From assembly GCF_040364665.1 (NCBI RefSeq), contig NZ_BAABWX010000001.1:1-64000 (forward strand): DNA of 64,000 nucleotides. Reading direction: 5' to 3'. The first letter of the stretch is position 1. Each line of letters opens with the position of its first letter. Positions 8,634 through 17,882 of this stretch are shown here, one piece after another. Both the position numbers and the translations under genes were made by a program. The DNA comes from Cognatishimia sp. WU-CL00825. Lineage in GTDB: Bacteria; Pseudomonadota; Alphaproteobacteria; Rhodobacterales; Rhodobacteraceae. Under the pieces are notes generated by a model that saw only the letters and a list, made by a program, of their open reading frames with translations, was not told the origin of the DNA and did no database searches.

Positions 8634-10172
8634 ATGATGAATATCATCATGGTACTTGTTGATAGTTTAAACAAAGATTGCCTCACCACTTATAATCCCA
8701 AAACAAATTGTCGTGCGCCTAATGTGCAAAAGCTTGCTGACCGTGGGCATGTTTTTGACGGTCATTTTGTTGGCAGTCTGCCGTGCATGCCCGCGCGCCG
8801 TGAAATCATGTCGGGGCGCAAAGAATTCTTGTGGCGCCCTTGGGGCGGCATGGAAGTTTTTGATCCGCGCATGCCCAAAGAGATCGCCAAGACAGGTATG
8901 AATACGGCGATGGTTACAGATCATTATCATTATTGGGAAGAAGAGGCGAATGGCTATATGCAGGGCTTTCAGAACCTGCAACTGGTACGTGGGCATGAAG
9001 TTGACGGCTGGAAAGTGCCCGATGCTAACGTTGAAGATCCGCCTTGGGTGAAAAATGTCATGAAATACCGGGCAGCAGAACACATTCGTCAATACGCGGC
9101 CAATGTCAAAGATTTCAAAGGTGAGAAAGATTACTTCGCACCTAAAGTGTTTCAAGGTGCCATGGATTGGTTGGATGACAACGCCGACAAAGGCCCGTTC
9201 TTTTTACAGGTCGAATGCTTTGATGTGCATGAACCGTTTGAAGTGCCCGAGCCCTATGCATCTATGTACACAGATGGCGACAAAAATGATTTCAATATTT
9301 GGCCGCCTTATCAAGTTTATGAGGATCTGGAGCGTTTCATGAACGAAACCTCTTCTGAAGAGCTCGATTTTCTTAAGTCTCAATACATGGGTAAGGTCAC
9401 CATGATGGACACTTGGCTAGGCAAGTTCATGGCGAAAATGGATGAGATGGACCTCTGGGACGAGACAATGGTGGTGTTTACCACTGATCATGGGCACGAC
9501 TTGGGCGAGCGCAGAGCTTTTGGCAAGCAATTCCCTCATTATGACAGCCATGCCAATATCCCAATGATCGTTTGGCATCCCAAACATCAGGGCAAAGGGA
9601 AACGGGTCGCTGGGTTAACGCAAACTGTCGATCTATTCGCAACATTGATTGAAGCGGCAGGAGGGGAGATCCCCAAGGCCAATCGTCATGCAAAATCGTT
9701 TTTGCCGATGGTGACAGAAAACGCAGATAGTCCGCACGATGCATTGTCTTACGGGACATTTGGGCAGGGTTTATGCGTCACGGATGGTTCGTACACTCTT
9801 TTCAGGGCTCCAGTCGAAGGCAAACCGCTTTTCACTTATTCAACGGCGATTTTTCGGCCTCTGATTGTTGATAATCCGGTGGATGGTCGCGTTGGCAAGC
9901 CGCCTGAAACGCCAGCGGAGCAGGGTATGTTTGATCCATCGGTTGACCTGCCGCTTTGGAAAACACCGATCAAAATTGACCCGCGCACCTATGATTGCTT
10001 CCTATATGATCGCGTCAATGATCCAGGACAGGTTGAAAATTTGTGGCAAAGCGATCCGGAGCAGAAAAAACGGATGCTTGGCTTGGCCCGCAAACTGATG
10101 GATGATGAAGGGTATCCGGAGGAACAGCTGGATCGTTTGGGTATGACTGATGCTGACCTCGAAGCGGCATAA
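8634..10172 (+). CDS. Type I sulfatase, cytoplasmic
   Basis: A 512-residue sulfatase with the formylglycine motif C-M-P-A-R at residues 51-55 and an N-terminal metal site (MVLVDSLNKD). A second metal site lies in VFTTDHGHDLGE. There is no signal peptide. GGAGG at 8626-8630 is close to two adjacent ATG codons, 8634 and 8637; the second has the better 6-nt spacing, so the true start may be 8637. It is a separate transcription unit with about 460 bp of its own upstream sequence, and differs from the first sulfatase in its motif. It may act on a different sulfate position or on the product of the first enzyme. Confidence 0.92.
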   Translation: MMNIIMVLVDSLNKDCLTTYNPKTNCRAPNVQKLADRGHVFDGHFVGSLPCMPARREIMSGRKEFLWRPWGGMEVFDPRMPKEIAKTGMNTAMVTDHYHYWEEEANGYMQGFQNLQLVRGHEVDGWKVPDANVEDPPWVKNVMKYRAAEHIRQYAANVKDFKGEKDYFAPKVFQGAMDWLDDNADKGPFFLQVECFDVHEPFEVPEPYASMYTDGDKNDFNIWPPYQVYEDLERFMNETSSEELDFLKSQYMGKVTMMDTWLGKFMAKMDEMDLWDETMVVFTTDHGHDLGERRAFGKQFPHYDSHANIPMIVWHPKHQGKGKRVAGLTQTVDLFATLIEAAGGEIPKANRHAKSFLPMVTENADSPHDALSYGTFGQGLCVTDGSYTLFRAPVEGKPLFTYSTAIFRPLIVDNPVDGRVGKPPETPAEQGMFDPSVDLPLWKTPIKIDPRTYDCFLYDRVNDPGQVENLWQSDPEQKKRMLGLARKLMDDEGYPEEQLDRLGMTDADLEAA

Positions 10173-10179
10173 ACAACTT

Positions 10180-10199
10180 GGGGCCTAGCAGGCCCCTTT
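10180..10199 (+). terminator. Short GC hairpin after the second sulfatase
   Basis: GGGGCC (10180-10185) pairs with GGCCCC (10191-10196) around a 5-nt loop and is followed by TTTC. It is short but placed right after the stop codon. Confidence 0.5.
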
Positions 10200-10227
10200 C
10201 CACCTAGAAAATTGTTTTTTAAACAGA

Positions 10228-10258
10228 AAAGCCGCGTTCGATAAACGAGCGCGGCTTT
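10228..10258. terminator. Convergent (bidirectional) terminator hairpin
   Basis: AAAGCCGCG-T-TCG pairs with CGA-G-CGCGGCTTT (13 pairs, one a G-U) around ATAAA. It lies between the convergent sulfatase and transketolase genes, and a T-rich run is found on the minus-strand side, so it mainly serves the transketolase genes. Confidence 0.65.
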
Positions 10259-10282
10259 GGTTTGGCGAGAAAGTTCGGCTTT

Positions 10283-11287
10283 TTACAGAGCTTCGGCCTT
10301 CACCAGGGAGTGAACGTCTTCGACTCGGGCAGAGTCGAGGTTTTCTTCAGAAATACCGAATTCCTGCCCCATCAGGTCTTCGATACCCCGCACCATTGCC
10401 AAAGCATCCAGGCCATAGTAGCGCATGAGATAAGGTCGTGATCCGCCATGGGCATAGGTGTCATTGAGGCCCAAGCGCACCAAACGTTTGCCGACACCTG
10501 CATCTGCCATGGTTTCAGCGACTAAGGATCCGATGCCGCCTTCTGTTACATGGTTTTCTAAAGTGACAACACCATGTTTGACCGAGCCAATGTGGTCGAG
10601 CAATGCCTTGGAATCAAATGGTTTAATCGTATGAAGGTGCAAGTGCCGAATAGAAAGGCCAGCGTTTGCCAAGGCAGAACGCGCGCGCATCGCTTCTTCG
10701 GTGCATATGCCCGATGTCACGACCAGGATGTCATCACCGGTCGACAATTCACGCATTTCGCCAACTTTGATCGGTGTTTCAAACAATCGTGGGACTGACC
10801 CTCGCAAAACCCGACACCAAACCGGGCCATCAATGCTGTCGGCTGCTTCACAAATGCTCTCGACTTCGGTCGCGTCACCCGTCTCAAGGATTGTCATGTT
10901 TGGGATGGATCGCATGACGCTTATGTCTTCGATTGACTGATGGGTCATGCCGCCTGGTGTTGTCACGCCCGGTAGAAAGCCCATTAATCGCACTTTGCGG
11001 CGCGGATAAGCGATTGACGCCATGAGCTGATCATAAGGGCGTCGATACATGAACACACCGAATGTGTGGATAAAAGGACGGAAGCCGGCCAATCCCAAAC
11101 CGCCAGCGAAGCTGAGCATATTTTGTTCGGCCATGCCCAATGACATGAATTGTTCTGGGTGTCGGTCACGAAAGCCGTCGATCTCGCAAGACGAGGTTAG
11201 GTCGGCTGACATGCACAAGATATCAGAATTCCCAGCAGCAAACTTCTCAAAAGCTGATGCGTAAGGGCGGGATACCATTTCTACCAT
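10283..11287 (-). CDS. Transketolase C-terminal subunit
   Basis: A 334-residue protein covering the pyrimidine-binding and C-terminal domains of transketolase (SLGMAEQNMLSFAGGLGLAG near residue 45). It carries the catalytic Glu region and works as a heterodimer with the N-terminal subunit encoded upstream. The start at ATG 11287 is chosen because AAGGAGG stands just before it and MVEMVSRPYASAFEK begins the conserved fold. Split transketolases in sugar operons often transfer a two-carbon unit from an unusual ketose phosphate. Substrate unknown here. Confidence 0.92.
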   Translation of the reverse strand: MVEMVSRPYASAFEKFAAGNSDILCMSADLTSSCEIDGFRDRHPEQFMSLGMAEQNMLSFAGGLGLAGFRPFIHTFGVFMYRRPYDQLMASIAYPRRKVRLMGFLPGVTTPGGMTHQSIEDISVMRSIPNMTILETGDATEVESICEAADSIDGPVWCRVLRGSVPRLFETPIKVGEMRELSTGDDILVVTSGICTEEAMRARSALANAGLSIRHLHLHTIKPFDSKALLDHIGSVKHGVVTLENHVTEGGIGSLVAETMADAGVGKRLVRLGLNDTYAHGGSRPYLMRYYGLDALAMVRGIEDLMGQEFGISEENLDSARVEDVHSLVKAEAL

Positions 11288-11300
11288 GATCGATGCCTCC

Positions 11301-12227
11301 TTAATGTGTATAGTCAATTGGTTCGACGCCAAGATCTTTGGCAATCGATGAATTCATGCGAGAGCGTTCATCCTCGGATTTAAAACGCACGTAGTGCAGA
11401 CGGGGGAATCTCTCTTCCAAGATCGACATAGAGTGGAAAGGGTTTGTGCGCGCCAAAATGACTAGTGGCTTGCCGTCATGCTTTTCCTGCACAGCGTCAC
11501 GCATAGCATTGACGTCGTGACCATCAATTTCGATGCAAGCTGCTCCGAAGTTTAGGAATTTGCTCCTGATGTCACCAACTTCCATCACACTTGACATTGC
11601 GCCGTCACATTGCTGATCGTTGACATCCATAATGGCAAAAAGATTGTCGATACCATGATGTGAAGCCGCCTGAACCGCCTCCCACGTTTGACCTTCTTGG
11701 ACTTCGCCGTCGGACATAAAAACCCATGTGCGACCTGGTTCGCCGCGCAGGCGACGCCCGTAAGCCAATCCAGCACCGGTCGAAAGGCCGATACCCAAAG
11801 TACCATTGTGAACTTCCATGCCAGGCGAATGTTCTGCGCCAATCATTTCGACACTGGAGCCATCTTTGTTAAACATTTCAAGGCCTTCTGGGGCCATCCG
11901 TCCAGTCTCGATCAATGTCGCATAGGCCACGAGAGCATAATGCGCAGGCGCAATAAACAAGCGATCAAATTCGGGGGTCGCGGGTCCATTGTATCCTGCA
12001 CCGGTGTGGTAATCTGGGTTAGAGGGGGACGGGACGCCTTCGAAGGGCTTGGGGATCATTGGCAATGTTGGGGCACCAAGCTTGAGCTCCTCATTGTATA
12101 GCCAGGCAAGTTGCTCTCCGGCGGAGCAGGCCTGTGACAGGTAGCCACCATTGTTGCGCATTGAATGCTCAAAAACGCGACGTCGTATTCCCAACGCAAC
12201 TTCTTCTGTGGTCTTTTCATTGCGCAT
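11301..12227 (-). CDS. Transketolase N-terminal subunit
   Basis: A 308-residue thiamine diphosphate-binding subunit. The ThDP motif is seen as FMSDGEVQEGQTWEA followed by the distal Asn in DVNDQQCDG. ATG 12227 has a good ribosome site (GAGGAGG) on the minus strand. The gene is 13 nt from its C-terminal partner and transcribed divergently from the molybdoenzyme operon, with the palindrome TTTTACA-AA-TGTAAAA in between. With the kinase and aldolase across the divide it likely belongs to a pentose, tetrose or branched-sugar pathway. Confidence 0.92.
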   Translation of the reverse strand: MRNEKTTEEVALGIRRRVFEHSMRNNGGYLSQACSAGEQLAWLYNEELKLGAPTLPMIPKPFEGVPSPSNPDYHTGAGYNGPATPEFDRLFIAPAHYALVAYATLIETGRMAPEGLEMFNKDGSSVEMIGAEHSPGMEVHNGTLGIGLSTGAGLAYGRRLRGEPGRTWVFMSDGEVQEGQTWEAVQAASHHGIDNLFAIMDVNDQQCDGAMSSVMEVGDIRSKFLNFGAACIEIDGHDVNAMRDAVQEKHDGKPLVILARTNPFHSMSILEERFPRLHYVRFKSEDERSRMNSSIAKDLGVEPIDYTH

Positions 12228-12293
12228 TGCGCGGACCTCCTCATAGAAATGATGAATTTGTTGTTGTTCATTGAGGTATCATATGACACAATA

Positions 12294-12309
12294 TTTTACA
12301 AATGTAAAA
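12294..12309. promoter_or_regulatory. Palindromic operator in the divergent transketolase/reductase promoter
   Basis: TTTTACA (12294-12300), AA, TGTAAAA (12303-12309) is a perfect 7-bp inverted repeat. Its right side, ACAAATGTAAA, is identical to 11 bases at 18979-18989 before the Tat-exported binding protein. It probably binds the SorC regulator encoded at 17883. Confidence 0.6.
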
Positions 12310-12320
12310 GTGGAAAGCAT

Positions 12321-14639
12321 ATGACTTTGGCGAAATACCCAGCCTTAGACAAAATGACGGTAGCCCACTGGGGCGCTTATTGCGTGCGTGACAAGACGCA
12401 AGGCGAAGTGTTGTCAGATAACCCAGAAGATAGCGCGCCGTCTTTAATTGGCACCGGATGGCTAAGTGCTTGTCTTGATGCTTCGGTGCGCATTCAAAAG
12501 CCAGCAATCCGTAAAGGTTGGCTGGAAGGGGATCATGGCGAGAAACGTTGTGACGATTCGTATGTAGAAGTCAGCTGGTCGGATGCTATCCGATATGCTG
12601 GGGACGAAATTGCGCGCGTGATTGATATGCATGGCAACAAATTCATTTACGGGGGGTCATATGGTTGGGCCAGCGCAGGCCGTTTTCATCACAGCCAATC
12701 TCAACTTCGACGATTTCTAAATTTGACGGGCGGCTATGTGGCGGCGCGTGACACCTATTCGCACGCAGCCGCCGAAGTAATATTTCCTCACATTCTAGGC
12801 ATGAGCAACAAGCAAGTGGAGGAAGGGCTAACAAGTTGGCCTTTGATCGCTGAACACTGTGAACTGTTTCTGGCTTTTGGTGGCGTTTCTGGTCGCACGG
12901 CGCAGATTGCGTCAGGTGGGACTTGGGATCACGAGGTCGAAAATTGGTTACAACATGGTGCCGATAACGGCATGCAAACAATCTGCGTTTCCCCACTCAA
13001 ATCTGATTTAAATGCAGTGCAAAACACAGAATGGCTCTCAATTCGTCCAAATACCGACGTTGCCTTGATCCTCGCTCTTTCTTACGAGCTCATCCAGAAT
13101 AATTGGCATGACCAAGGATTTTTGGACCAATACACTTCCGGGTTTTCTCAATTCAAAGCATATGTAATAGGCCATTCTGATGGTGTTCAAAAAACACCTG
13201 AATGGGCGGCCACGATCTGTGATGTTTCGCCTAGCGTTATCCACGATCTGGCGAAAAGGCTCTCACAGAGCCGCACTATGGTTTCTGTCGCATGGGGTCC
13301 CCAGCGCGCTGACCACGGAGAACAAGTGGTTTGGGCTGCGCTTGCATTGGCCTGTTTGCTTGGACAGATCGGGCAACCGGGTGTTGGGTTTGGATTTGGA
13401 TATGGATCAACAACTCCTCCTGGGCGCCCCAAACGGTTTATTAGTTGGCCATCGGTGCCGCAGGGTAAGAATAAAGTTAAAGACTTCATTCCCGTAGCAC
13501 GCCTGTCTGACATGCTGTTATCGCCCGGACAACCTTATACTTATGACGGCGAAACACGGATCTATCCAGATATTAAGCTGGTATATTGGTGTGGTGGAAA
13601 TCCATTTCACCATCACCAAGATCTGAACCGATTGGAGCAGGCCTGGCAGCAACCAGAAACGGTTATTGTGCACGATCACAGCTGGACCGCGACTGCCAAG
13701 CGCGCTGACATCGTCCTGCCCGCGACAATGGCACTGGAACGCGAAGACATATTCATCAATCGTCGCGATCCAAACCTGGTCGCGATGCGGCAAGCAGTAG
13801 ATCCATTTGGTGAGGCTAAGAATGACTTTGAAATATTGAGAGATCTTTCAAGACACATGGGATTTGAAAAGGCATTCACCGACGGCAAAACTGAATCGCA
13901 ATGGCAAGAAGAGATCTGGAACAATTGCCGGATAACTGCGCGCGAAAACGGATTTTCTTTACCTGTGTTTCAAGATTTCCTCGCGGAAGGGCGCGCAACG
14001 GTGCCACAAAACGCGCAGACACGGGTACTATTGGATGAGTTTGTCAAAGATCCAGATCAAAAGTCTCTAAAAACTGAAAGCGGGAAAATCAGCTTGTTCA
14101 GTGACAAAATCGCCCAGTTGAAGCTGAGTGACTGTCCGGGCCATCCTTGTTGGATTGAACCGGTGGAATGGTTGGGGCAAGCGTTAGATGGCGCGCTGCA
14201 TTTGATCTCAAACCAACCTGCCACCCGCCTGCACAGCCAGCTTGACAACGGAATAACCAGTCGCGACAGCAAAGTTAAAGACCGCGAAGTCTGCACGTTA
14301 CATCCAGCGAGGGCGCAAGACCTTGGGGTGTCTGATGATGATATCATTAAAGTATTCAACGACCGTGGCGCTTGTCTGGCAGCGGTTTCAACGTGCGACC
14401 AAATGCGTGCCGATTGCATTGTTCTTCCGACGGGCGCGTGGCTTGATATTCAGGATACCACACAAGGGCGCATGGATGTGCATGGCAATCCAAATATGCT
14501 GACTGTGGACAAAGGCGCTTCGGGTCTGACGCAAGGCAATATCAGTCATACTGCGCTGGTTTGGATCGAAAAATGGACGGGTCCTTTGCCAGATGTCAAA
14601 GCGTTTCAAGCACCGTCATTCACCAAGTTAGGGAGTTAG
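12321..14639 (+). CDS. Molybdopterin S/N-oxide reductase (BisC/DorA/TorA family)
   Basis: A 772-residue molybdopterin-guanine-dinucleotide enzyme close in length to cytoplasmic BisC. The segment GGSYGWASAGRFHHSQ near residue 110 carries the Ser expected to bind molybdenum. Later segments include YWCGGNPFHHHQD and a C-terminal cofactor domain. No Tat or Sec signal and no iron-sulfur Cys motif are seen at the N-terminus, so a cytoplasmic oxide reductase is likely. ATG 12321 is preferred over an upstream in-frame extension, which would run across the operator. It is fused by position (stop to ATG without gap) to a sugar kinase, an unusual partner. Confidence 0.9.
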   Translation: MTLAKYPALDKMTVAHWGAYCVRDKTQGEVLSDNPEDSAPSLIGTGWLSACLDASVRIQKPAIRKGWLEGDHGEKRCDDSYVEVSWSDAIRYAGDEIARVIDMHGNKFIYGGSYGWASAGRFHHSQSQLRRFLNLTGGYVAARDTYSHAAAEVIFPHILGMSNKQVEEGLTSWPLIAEHCELFLAFGGVSGRTAQIASGGTWDHEVENWLQHGADNGMQTICVSPLKSDLNAVQNTEWLSIRPNTDVALILALSYELIQNNWHDQGFLDQYTSGFSQFKAYVIGHSDGVQKTPEWAATICDVSPSVIHDLAKRLSQSRTMVSVAWGPQRADHGEQVVWAALALACLLGQIGQPGVGFGFGYGSTTPPGRPKRFISWPSVPQGKNKVKDFIPVARLSDMLLSPGQPYTYDGETRIYPDIKLVYWCGGNPFHHHQDLNRLEQAWQQPETVIVHDHSWTATAKRADIVLPATMALEREDIFINRRDPNLVAMRQAVDPFGEAKNDFEILRDLSRHMGFEKAFTDGKTESQWQEEIWNNCRITARENGFSLPVFQDFLAEGRATVPQNAQTRVLLDEFVKDPDQKSLKTESGKISLFSDKIAQLKLSDCPGHPCWIEPVEWLGQALDGALHLISNQPATRLHSQLDNGITSRDSKVKDREVCTLHPARAQDLGVSDDDIIKVFNDRGACLAAVSTCDQMRADCIVLPTGAWLDIQDTTQGRMDVHGNPNMLTVDKGASGLTQGNISHTALVWIEKWTGPLPDVKAFQAPSFTKLGS

Positions 14640-16148
14640 ATGTCAGACGATATTTCACGGCAAAAACTTTGGTTGGGCATCGATGTTGGCACAACAGCTG
14701 TCAAGGCAGCTGCATATTCCGCTGATGGTGTTTGCAGGGCCTTTAGCGATGCGCCCAGTCAAGTTGCAGCAACACGTGCAGGTCACTCAGAGCAAGATAT
14801 GGACGGTGTGTGCAACAGCGTTTTTGCTGCAATTCGCGATGTGGCGTCGCAAGTCGATGCCGACATGATCCAAAGCGTTGGCATAGCTGCGCAAGGGGAC
14901 GGGTTTTGGGCCATTGATGCCCATGGCAAGCCGGCTCGAAATGCTGTTCTCTGGAACGACACCCGGGCGTCTACGGTGTTATCTGCCCTTTCGCAGAAAG
15001 ATAGCGCTAAAATTGCACGTGCTTGTCATACTTCAATTTGGCCGGGCACATCTGGTGCAATTTATAGTTGGCTTAAACAATTCGCACCTGAAGATACGGG
15101 GCGCGTCGAAAAAGTGATGCATTGTGCTGGTTGGATTGGCTTTAACCTGACCGGTAAAGCAGCTGTTGACTTTTCTGACGCCTCGATTCCGTTTTTGGAT
15201 ATCAAGACACGAGTTTACTCGAGCGCAGCAATCCGTGCTCTTAGGGCGGAGGATTTGCAGCATAAATTGCTTGCACCACAATCCGCAGAGACTTTGTTAG
15301 GGTCAGTGACAAACGAAGCTGCAGCGCACACTGGATTGCGCGTGGGAACAGCTGTTTCCGTGGGAACATTAGATCTGTCGGCGATGATCGTCGGTATGGG
15401 GATGGATCAACCCGGCGACACAATGATGATTTTGGGTACAACTGCTGTGGTCAATATACTGACTAACAACATAACGCCTTCTGATCACCCAGTTGGCGCA
15501 ACGGTTCTGCATGCAAATGGAAAGATCTTTACGCGCGTTCTGGCTCCAACCACTGGGGCAGCTGCCTTTGATTGGTTTTGTGGCTTGCATCCACAAACCT
15601 TGGGCGGCGAGACCTCTGCCGAAATTGCTGGCAAGTTAAATGCTTTAGCGCGAAACGTACCACCTGGAGCTAACGGGGTTACCTTCCTCCCGCATTTGAA
15701 CGGAGAACGCGCGCCCTTTGTTGCACCGGAAGCCTCCGGTGCGTTTTTTGGTCTGCGTGCGGTCAATACCAAAGCAGATATGGGGCGAGCGGTGATGGAA
15801 GGTACTGCCTTTAGCTTGCGTCATTGCTATATTGCAGAGCGTGGGCATCTGCCAAAGATGCCAATTCGGCTGACCGGCGGCGGTTCTAAGAACGCGCTTT
15901 GGTGCCAGATCATTGCTGACATTATGCAGACCCCGATCGAAGTTACTGCGGCCTCTGACCATGGGCTTTGGGGTGCGGCGTGTCTTGGGGCTGCGGCCCG
16001 GTCGCAATCCAGCGCCTGCACACTTGCCCGGCGACATGAAAGAACCACAACCTATTCACCAAACCGAGAAAATGCGGCGCTCTACGACGCTGCATTTGAA
16101 ACATATCTTACCCTCTCCCAAGCGTGCCAAGCACTGTGGGTGCAATGA
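14640..16148 (+). CDS. FGGY-family carbohydrate kinase
   Basis: A 502-residue kinase phosphorylating a sugar, ketose or polyol. The ATP-binding phosphate-1 motif is GIDVGTTAVKA near residue 13, and the C-terminal adenosine segment is LTGGGSKNALWCQI near residue 410. The substrate region (AAQGDGFWAID) resembles the xylulose/erythritol kinase side of the family. Its ATG directly abuts the stop of the reductase gene. With a transketolase and class II aldolase nearby, a keto-pentose or tetrulose substrate is plausible. The specificity cannot be read from sequence. Confidence 0.9.
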   Translation: MSDDISRQKLWLGIDVGTTAVKAAAYSADGVCRAFSDAPSQVAATRAGHSEQDMDGVCNSVFAAIRDVASQVDADMIQSVGIAAQGDGFWAIDAHGKPARNAVLWNDTRASTVLSALSQKDSAKIARACHTSIWPGTSGAIYSWLKQFAPEDTGRVEKVMHCAGWIGFNLTGKAAVDFSDASIPFLDIKTRVYSSAAIRALRAEDLQHKLLAPQSAETLLGSVTNEAAAHTGLRVGTAVSVGTLDLSAMIVGMGMDQPGDTMMILGTTAVVNILTNNITPSDHPVGATVLHANGKIFTRVLAPTTGAAAFDWFCGLHPQTLGGETSAEIAGKLNALARNVPPGANGVTFLPHLNGERAPFVAPEASGAFFGLRAVNTKADMGRAVMEGTAFSLRHCYIAERGHLPKMPIRLTGGGSKNALWCQIIADIMQTPIEVTAASDHGLWGAACLGAAARSQSSACTLARRHERTTTYSPNRENAALYDAAFETYLTLSQACQALWVQ

Positions 16149-16161
16149 TAAAGGATCGAAG

Positions 16162-17223
16162 ATGACCCAGATGATGAAAGCTGCAGTCTATCACTCGCTT
16201 GAAGATATTCGACTAGAAGAGCGGCCTGTACCTGAAATTGGAGCCGAGGAAATTTTGTTAAGAACGCTTGCTTGTGGTCTTTGTGGCGGTGAAACCATGG
16301 CGTGGTACAAAAAGTCTGAGCCAAAAGTTTTAGGTCATGAGCCCATAGGAGAAGTGGTCAAGGTTGGGAGTGAGGTGACCGACTTCAAAGTCGGTGATCG
16401 GCTTTTCGTCAACCATCACGTTGGGCGCGTTGACAGCCACCTTTCACGTCGCGGGCATTTTACGCGTGACCCGTTTTATTCGTCCATGAAACTGGATCCA
16501 GGTGGCGTTTGTGAATACTACCGCGTCACTGCTCAGCATCTGCGCATGGATGCGCACAAGTTGCCAGAAAGTGTTTCGACAGAGGCAGCGGTCACAATTG
16601 AGCCTTGGTCCTGCGTTTTGTCAGGCCTTAAGGTTTGCAACATTCAACCGGGTGATACAGTCGCAGTCGTTGGCGCGGGCTTTATGGGGCAGGGGTTTGT
16701 GCATCTGGCACCGCTGTTTGGCGCGGGAAAAGTGGTGGCACTCGATTTCTCAGACTGGCGCTTGGAGAAAGCAAAGGAATTTGGGGCAACTCACACAATT
16801 AACCCGAAGACCGAGGATGCCGTGCAGGCCTTGAAAGCAGTCAACAATGGGCGTCTTGCTGATACCGTGATCGTTATTGCGCCTTTCCCACAGGCCTGGG
16901 CTGACGCTGAAAAACTTGTCGAAGTTGGTGGGACTATGCATCTTGGAGCCCCATTGGCACCGGGAACTGATTGGGTGCGTGATGGCAGCCGTGCCTATTT
17001 CGACCAAATCACAATTACGTCTCGCTATAGTTCTGACCATACCGACACCTACAGCTATATTCGTTTGCTCGAGTCCGGACGCATTATGGCAGAAGAAGCT
17101 ATTTCGCATCGTTTTGAAATCGAAGATAGCGCTGAAGCGTTTGAAATGCTGCGTTTGGCTGAAAAGTCACTGAAAATCGTCGTTTACCCCCATGGAATTC
17201 CAGAGGAAATGAAAAATGCTTGA
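16162..17223 (+). CDS. Zinc-dependent medium-chain dehydrogenase
   Basis: A 353-residue NAD(P)-dependent alcohol/polyol dehydrogenase. Catalytic zinc ligands are the Cys of ACGLCGGE and the His-Glu of LGHEPIGEV. The Rossmann motif is VVGAGFMGQG near residue 170. The usual cluster of four structural-zinc cysteines is not seen. The start at ATG 16162 follows AAGGA at 16151. Its stop overlaps the aldolase start by 8 nt. It probably interconverts a sugar alcohol and ketose for the adjacent kinase. Confidence 0.9.
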   Translation: MTQMMKAAVYHSLEDIRLEERPVPEIGAEEILLRTLACGLCGGETMAWYKKSEPKVLGHEPIGEVVKVGSEVTDFKVGDRLFVNHHVGRVDSHLSRRGHFTRDPFYSSMKLDPGGVCEYYRVTAQHLRMDAHKLPESVSTEAAVTIEPWSCVLSGLKVCNIQPGDTVAVVGAGFMGQGFVHLAPLFGAGKVVALDFSDWRLEKAKEFGATHTINPKTEDAVQALKAVNNGRLADTVIVIAPFPQAWADAEKLVEVGGTMHLGAPLAPGTDWVRDGSRAYFDQITITSRYSSDHTDTYSYIRLLESGRIMAEEAISHRFEIEDSAEAFEMLRLAEKSLKIVVYPHGIPEEMKNA

Positions 17224-17881
17224 GGCGCTGAAAAAAGAAGTCTGTGAGCAAAATCACGAACTTCCGGTCAACGGGCTTGTGGTCGGATCCGGGGGGAATG
17301 TCTCTGGTCGTGACCCAGAGACCGGTTATGTTGTGATCAAGCCATCAGGTGTGAAGTTTAAGAAACTCACGGCTGACACGATGGTTGTTGTAGATATGGA
17401 AGGCAATATTATCGAAGGTGCCCAAAAACCATCTGTTGATACAGGTGTTCACCTGTACATCTACAAGCATCGGCCAGATGTTTTTGGCATTACACACACG
17501 CATTCTCCTTATGCGACATCCTTTGCAGCACGCGGAGAACGCATACCCGCTGTATTAACGCCGATCACACATATGCTGGGTCGAGATGTCCCATGTTCGC
17601 GCTATGCGACCCCTGGCGAAGTGGATACTGGCCAGGCCGTCGTCGAGGCATCGGACGGCGGCTATGCCGCGCTTGTTCAGGCCCATGGTGTGTTCACAAT
17701 GGGCAAGTCAGCAACCGAAGCAACGTCGATAGCGATGTATCTTGAGGAAGCGGCGATGACCACTCATCTGGCTATGTGCCGTGGGGCAGTAAAAGAGTTG
17801 CCTCAGGAAGAAATTGATCGATGCTTCAATTGGTTCCGTAAGAACTATGGTCAATCGGGGCAGAAAAAAGTAAACGAGTAA
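17216..17881 (+). CDS. Class II aldolase / epimerase-type protein
   Basis: A 221-residue zinc enzyme of the L-fuculose-phosphate aldolase / L-ribulose-5-phosphate 4-epimerase family. GGNVSGRD near residue 24 is the phosphate and substrate loop; HTHSPYATSF near residue 95 supplies two zinc His, and QAHGVFTMG the third. It would cleave a sugar phosphate to dihydroxyacetone phosphate and an aldehyde, or epimerise it. It overlaps the dehydrogenase by 8 nt and is followed within 2 nt by the regulator. Confidence 0.9.
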   Translation: MLEALKKEVCEQNHELPVNGLVVGSGGNVSGRDPETGYVVIKPSGVKFKKLTADTMVVVDMEGNIIEGAQKPSVDTGVHLYIYKHRPDVFGITHTHSPYATSFAARGERIPAVLTPITHMLGRDVPCSRYATPGEVDTGQAVVEASDGGYAALVQAHGVFTMGKSATEATSIAMYLEEAAMTTHLAMCRGAVKELPQEEIDRCFNWFRKNYGQSGQKKVNE

Positions 17882-17882
17882 T

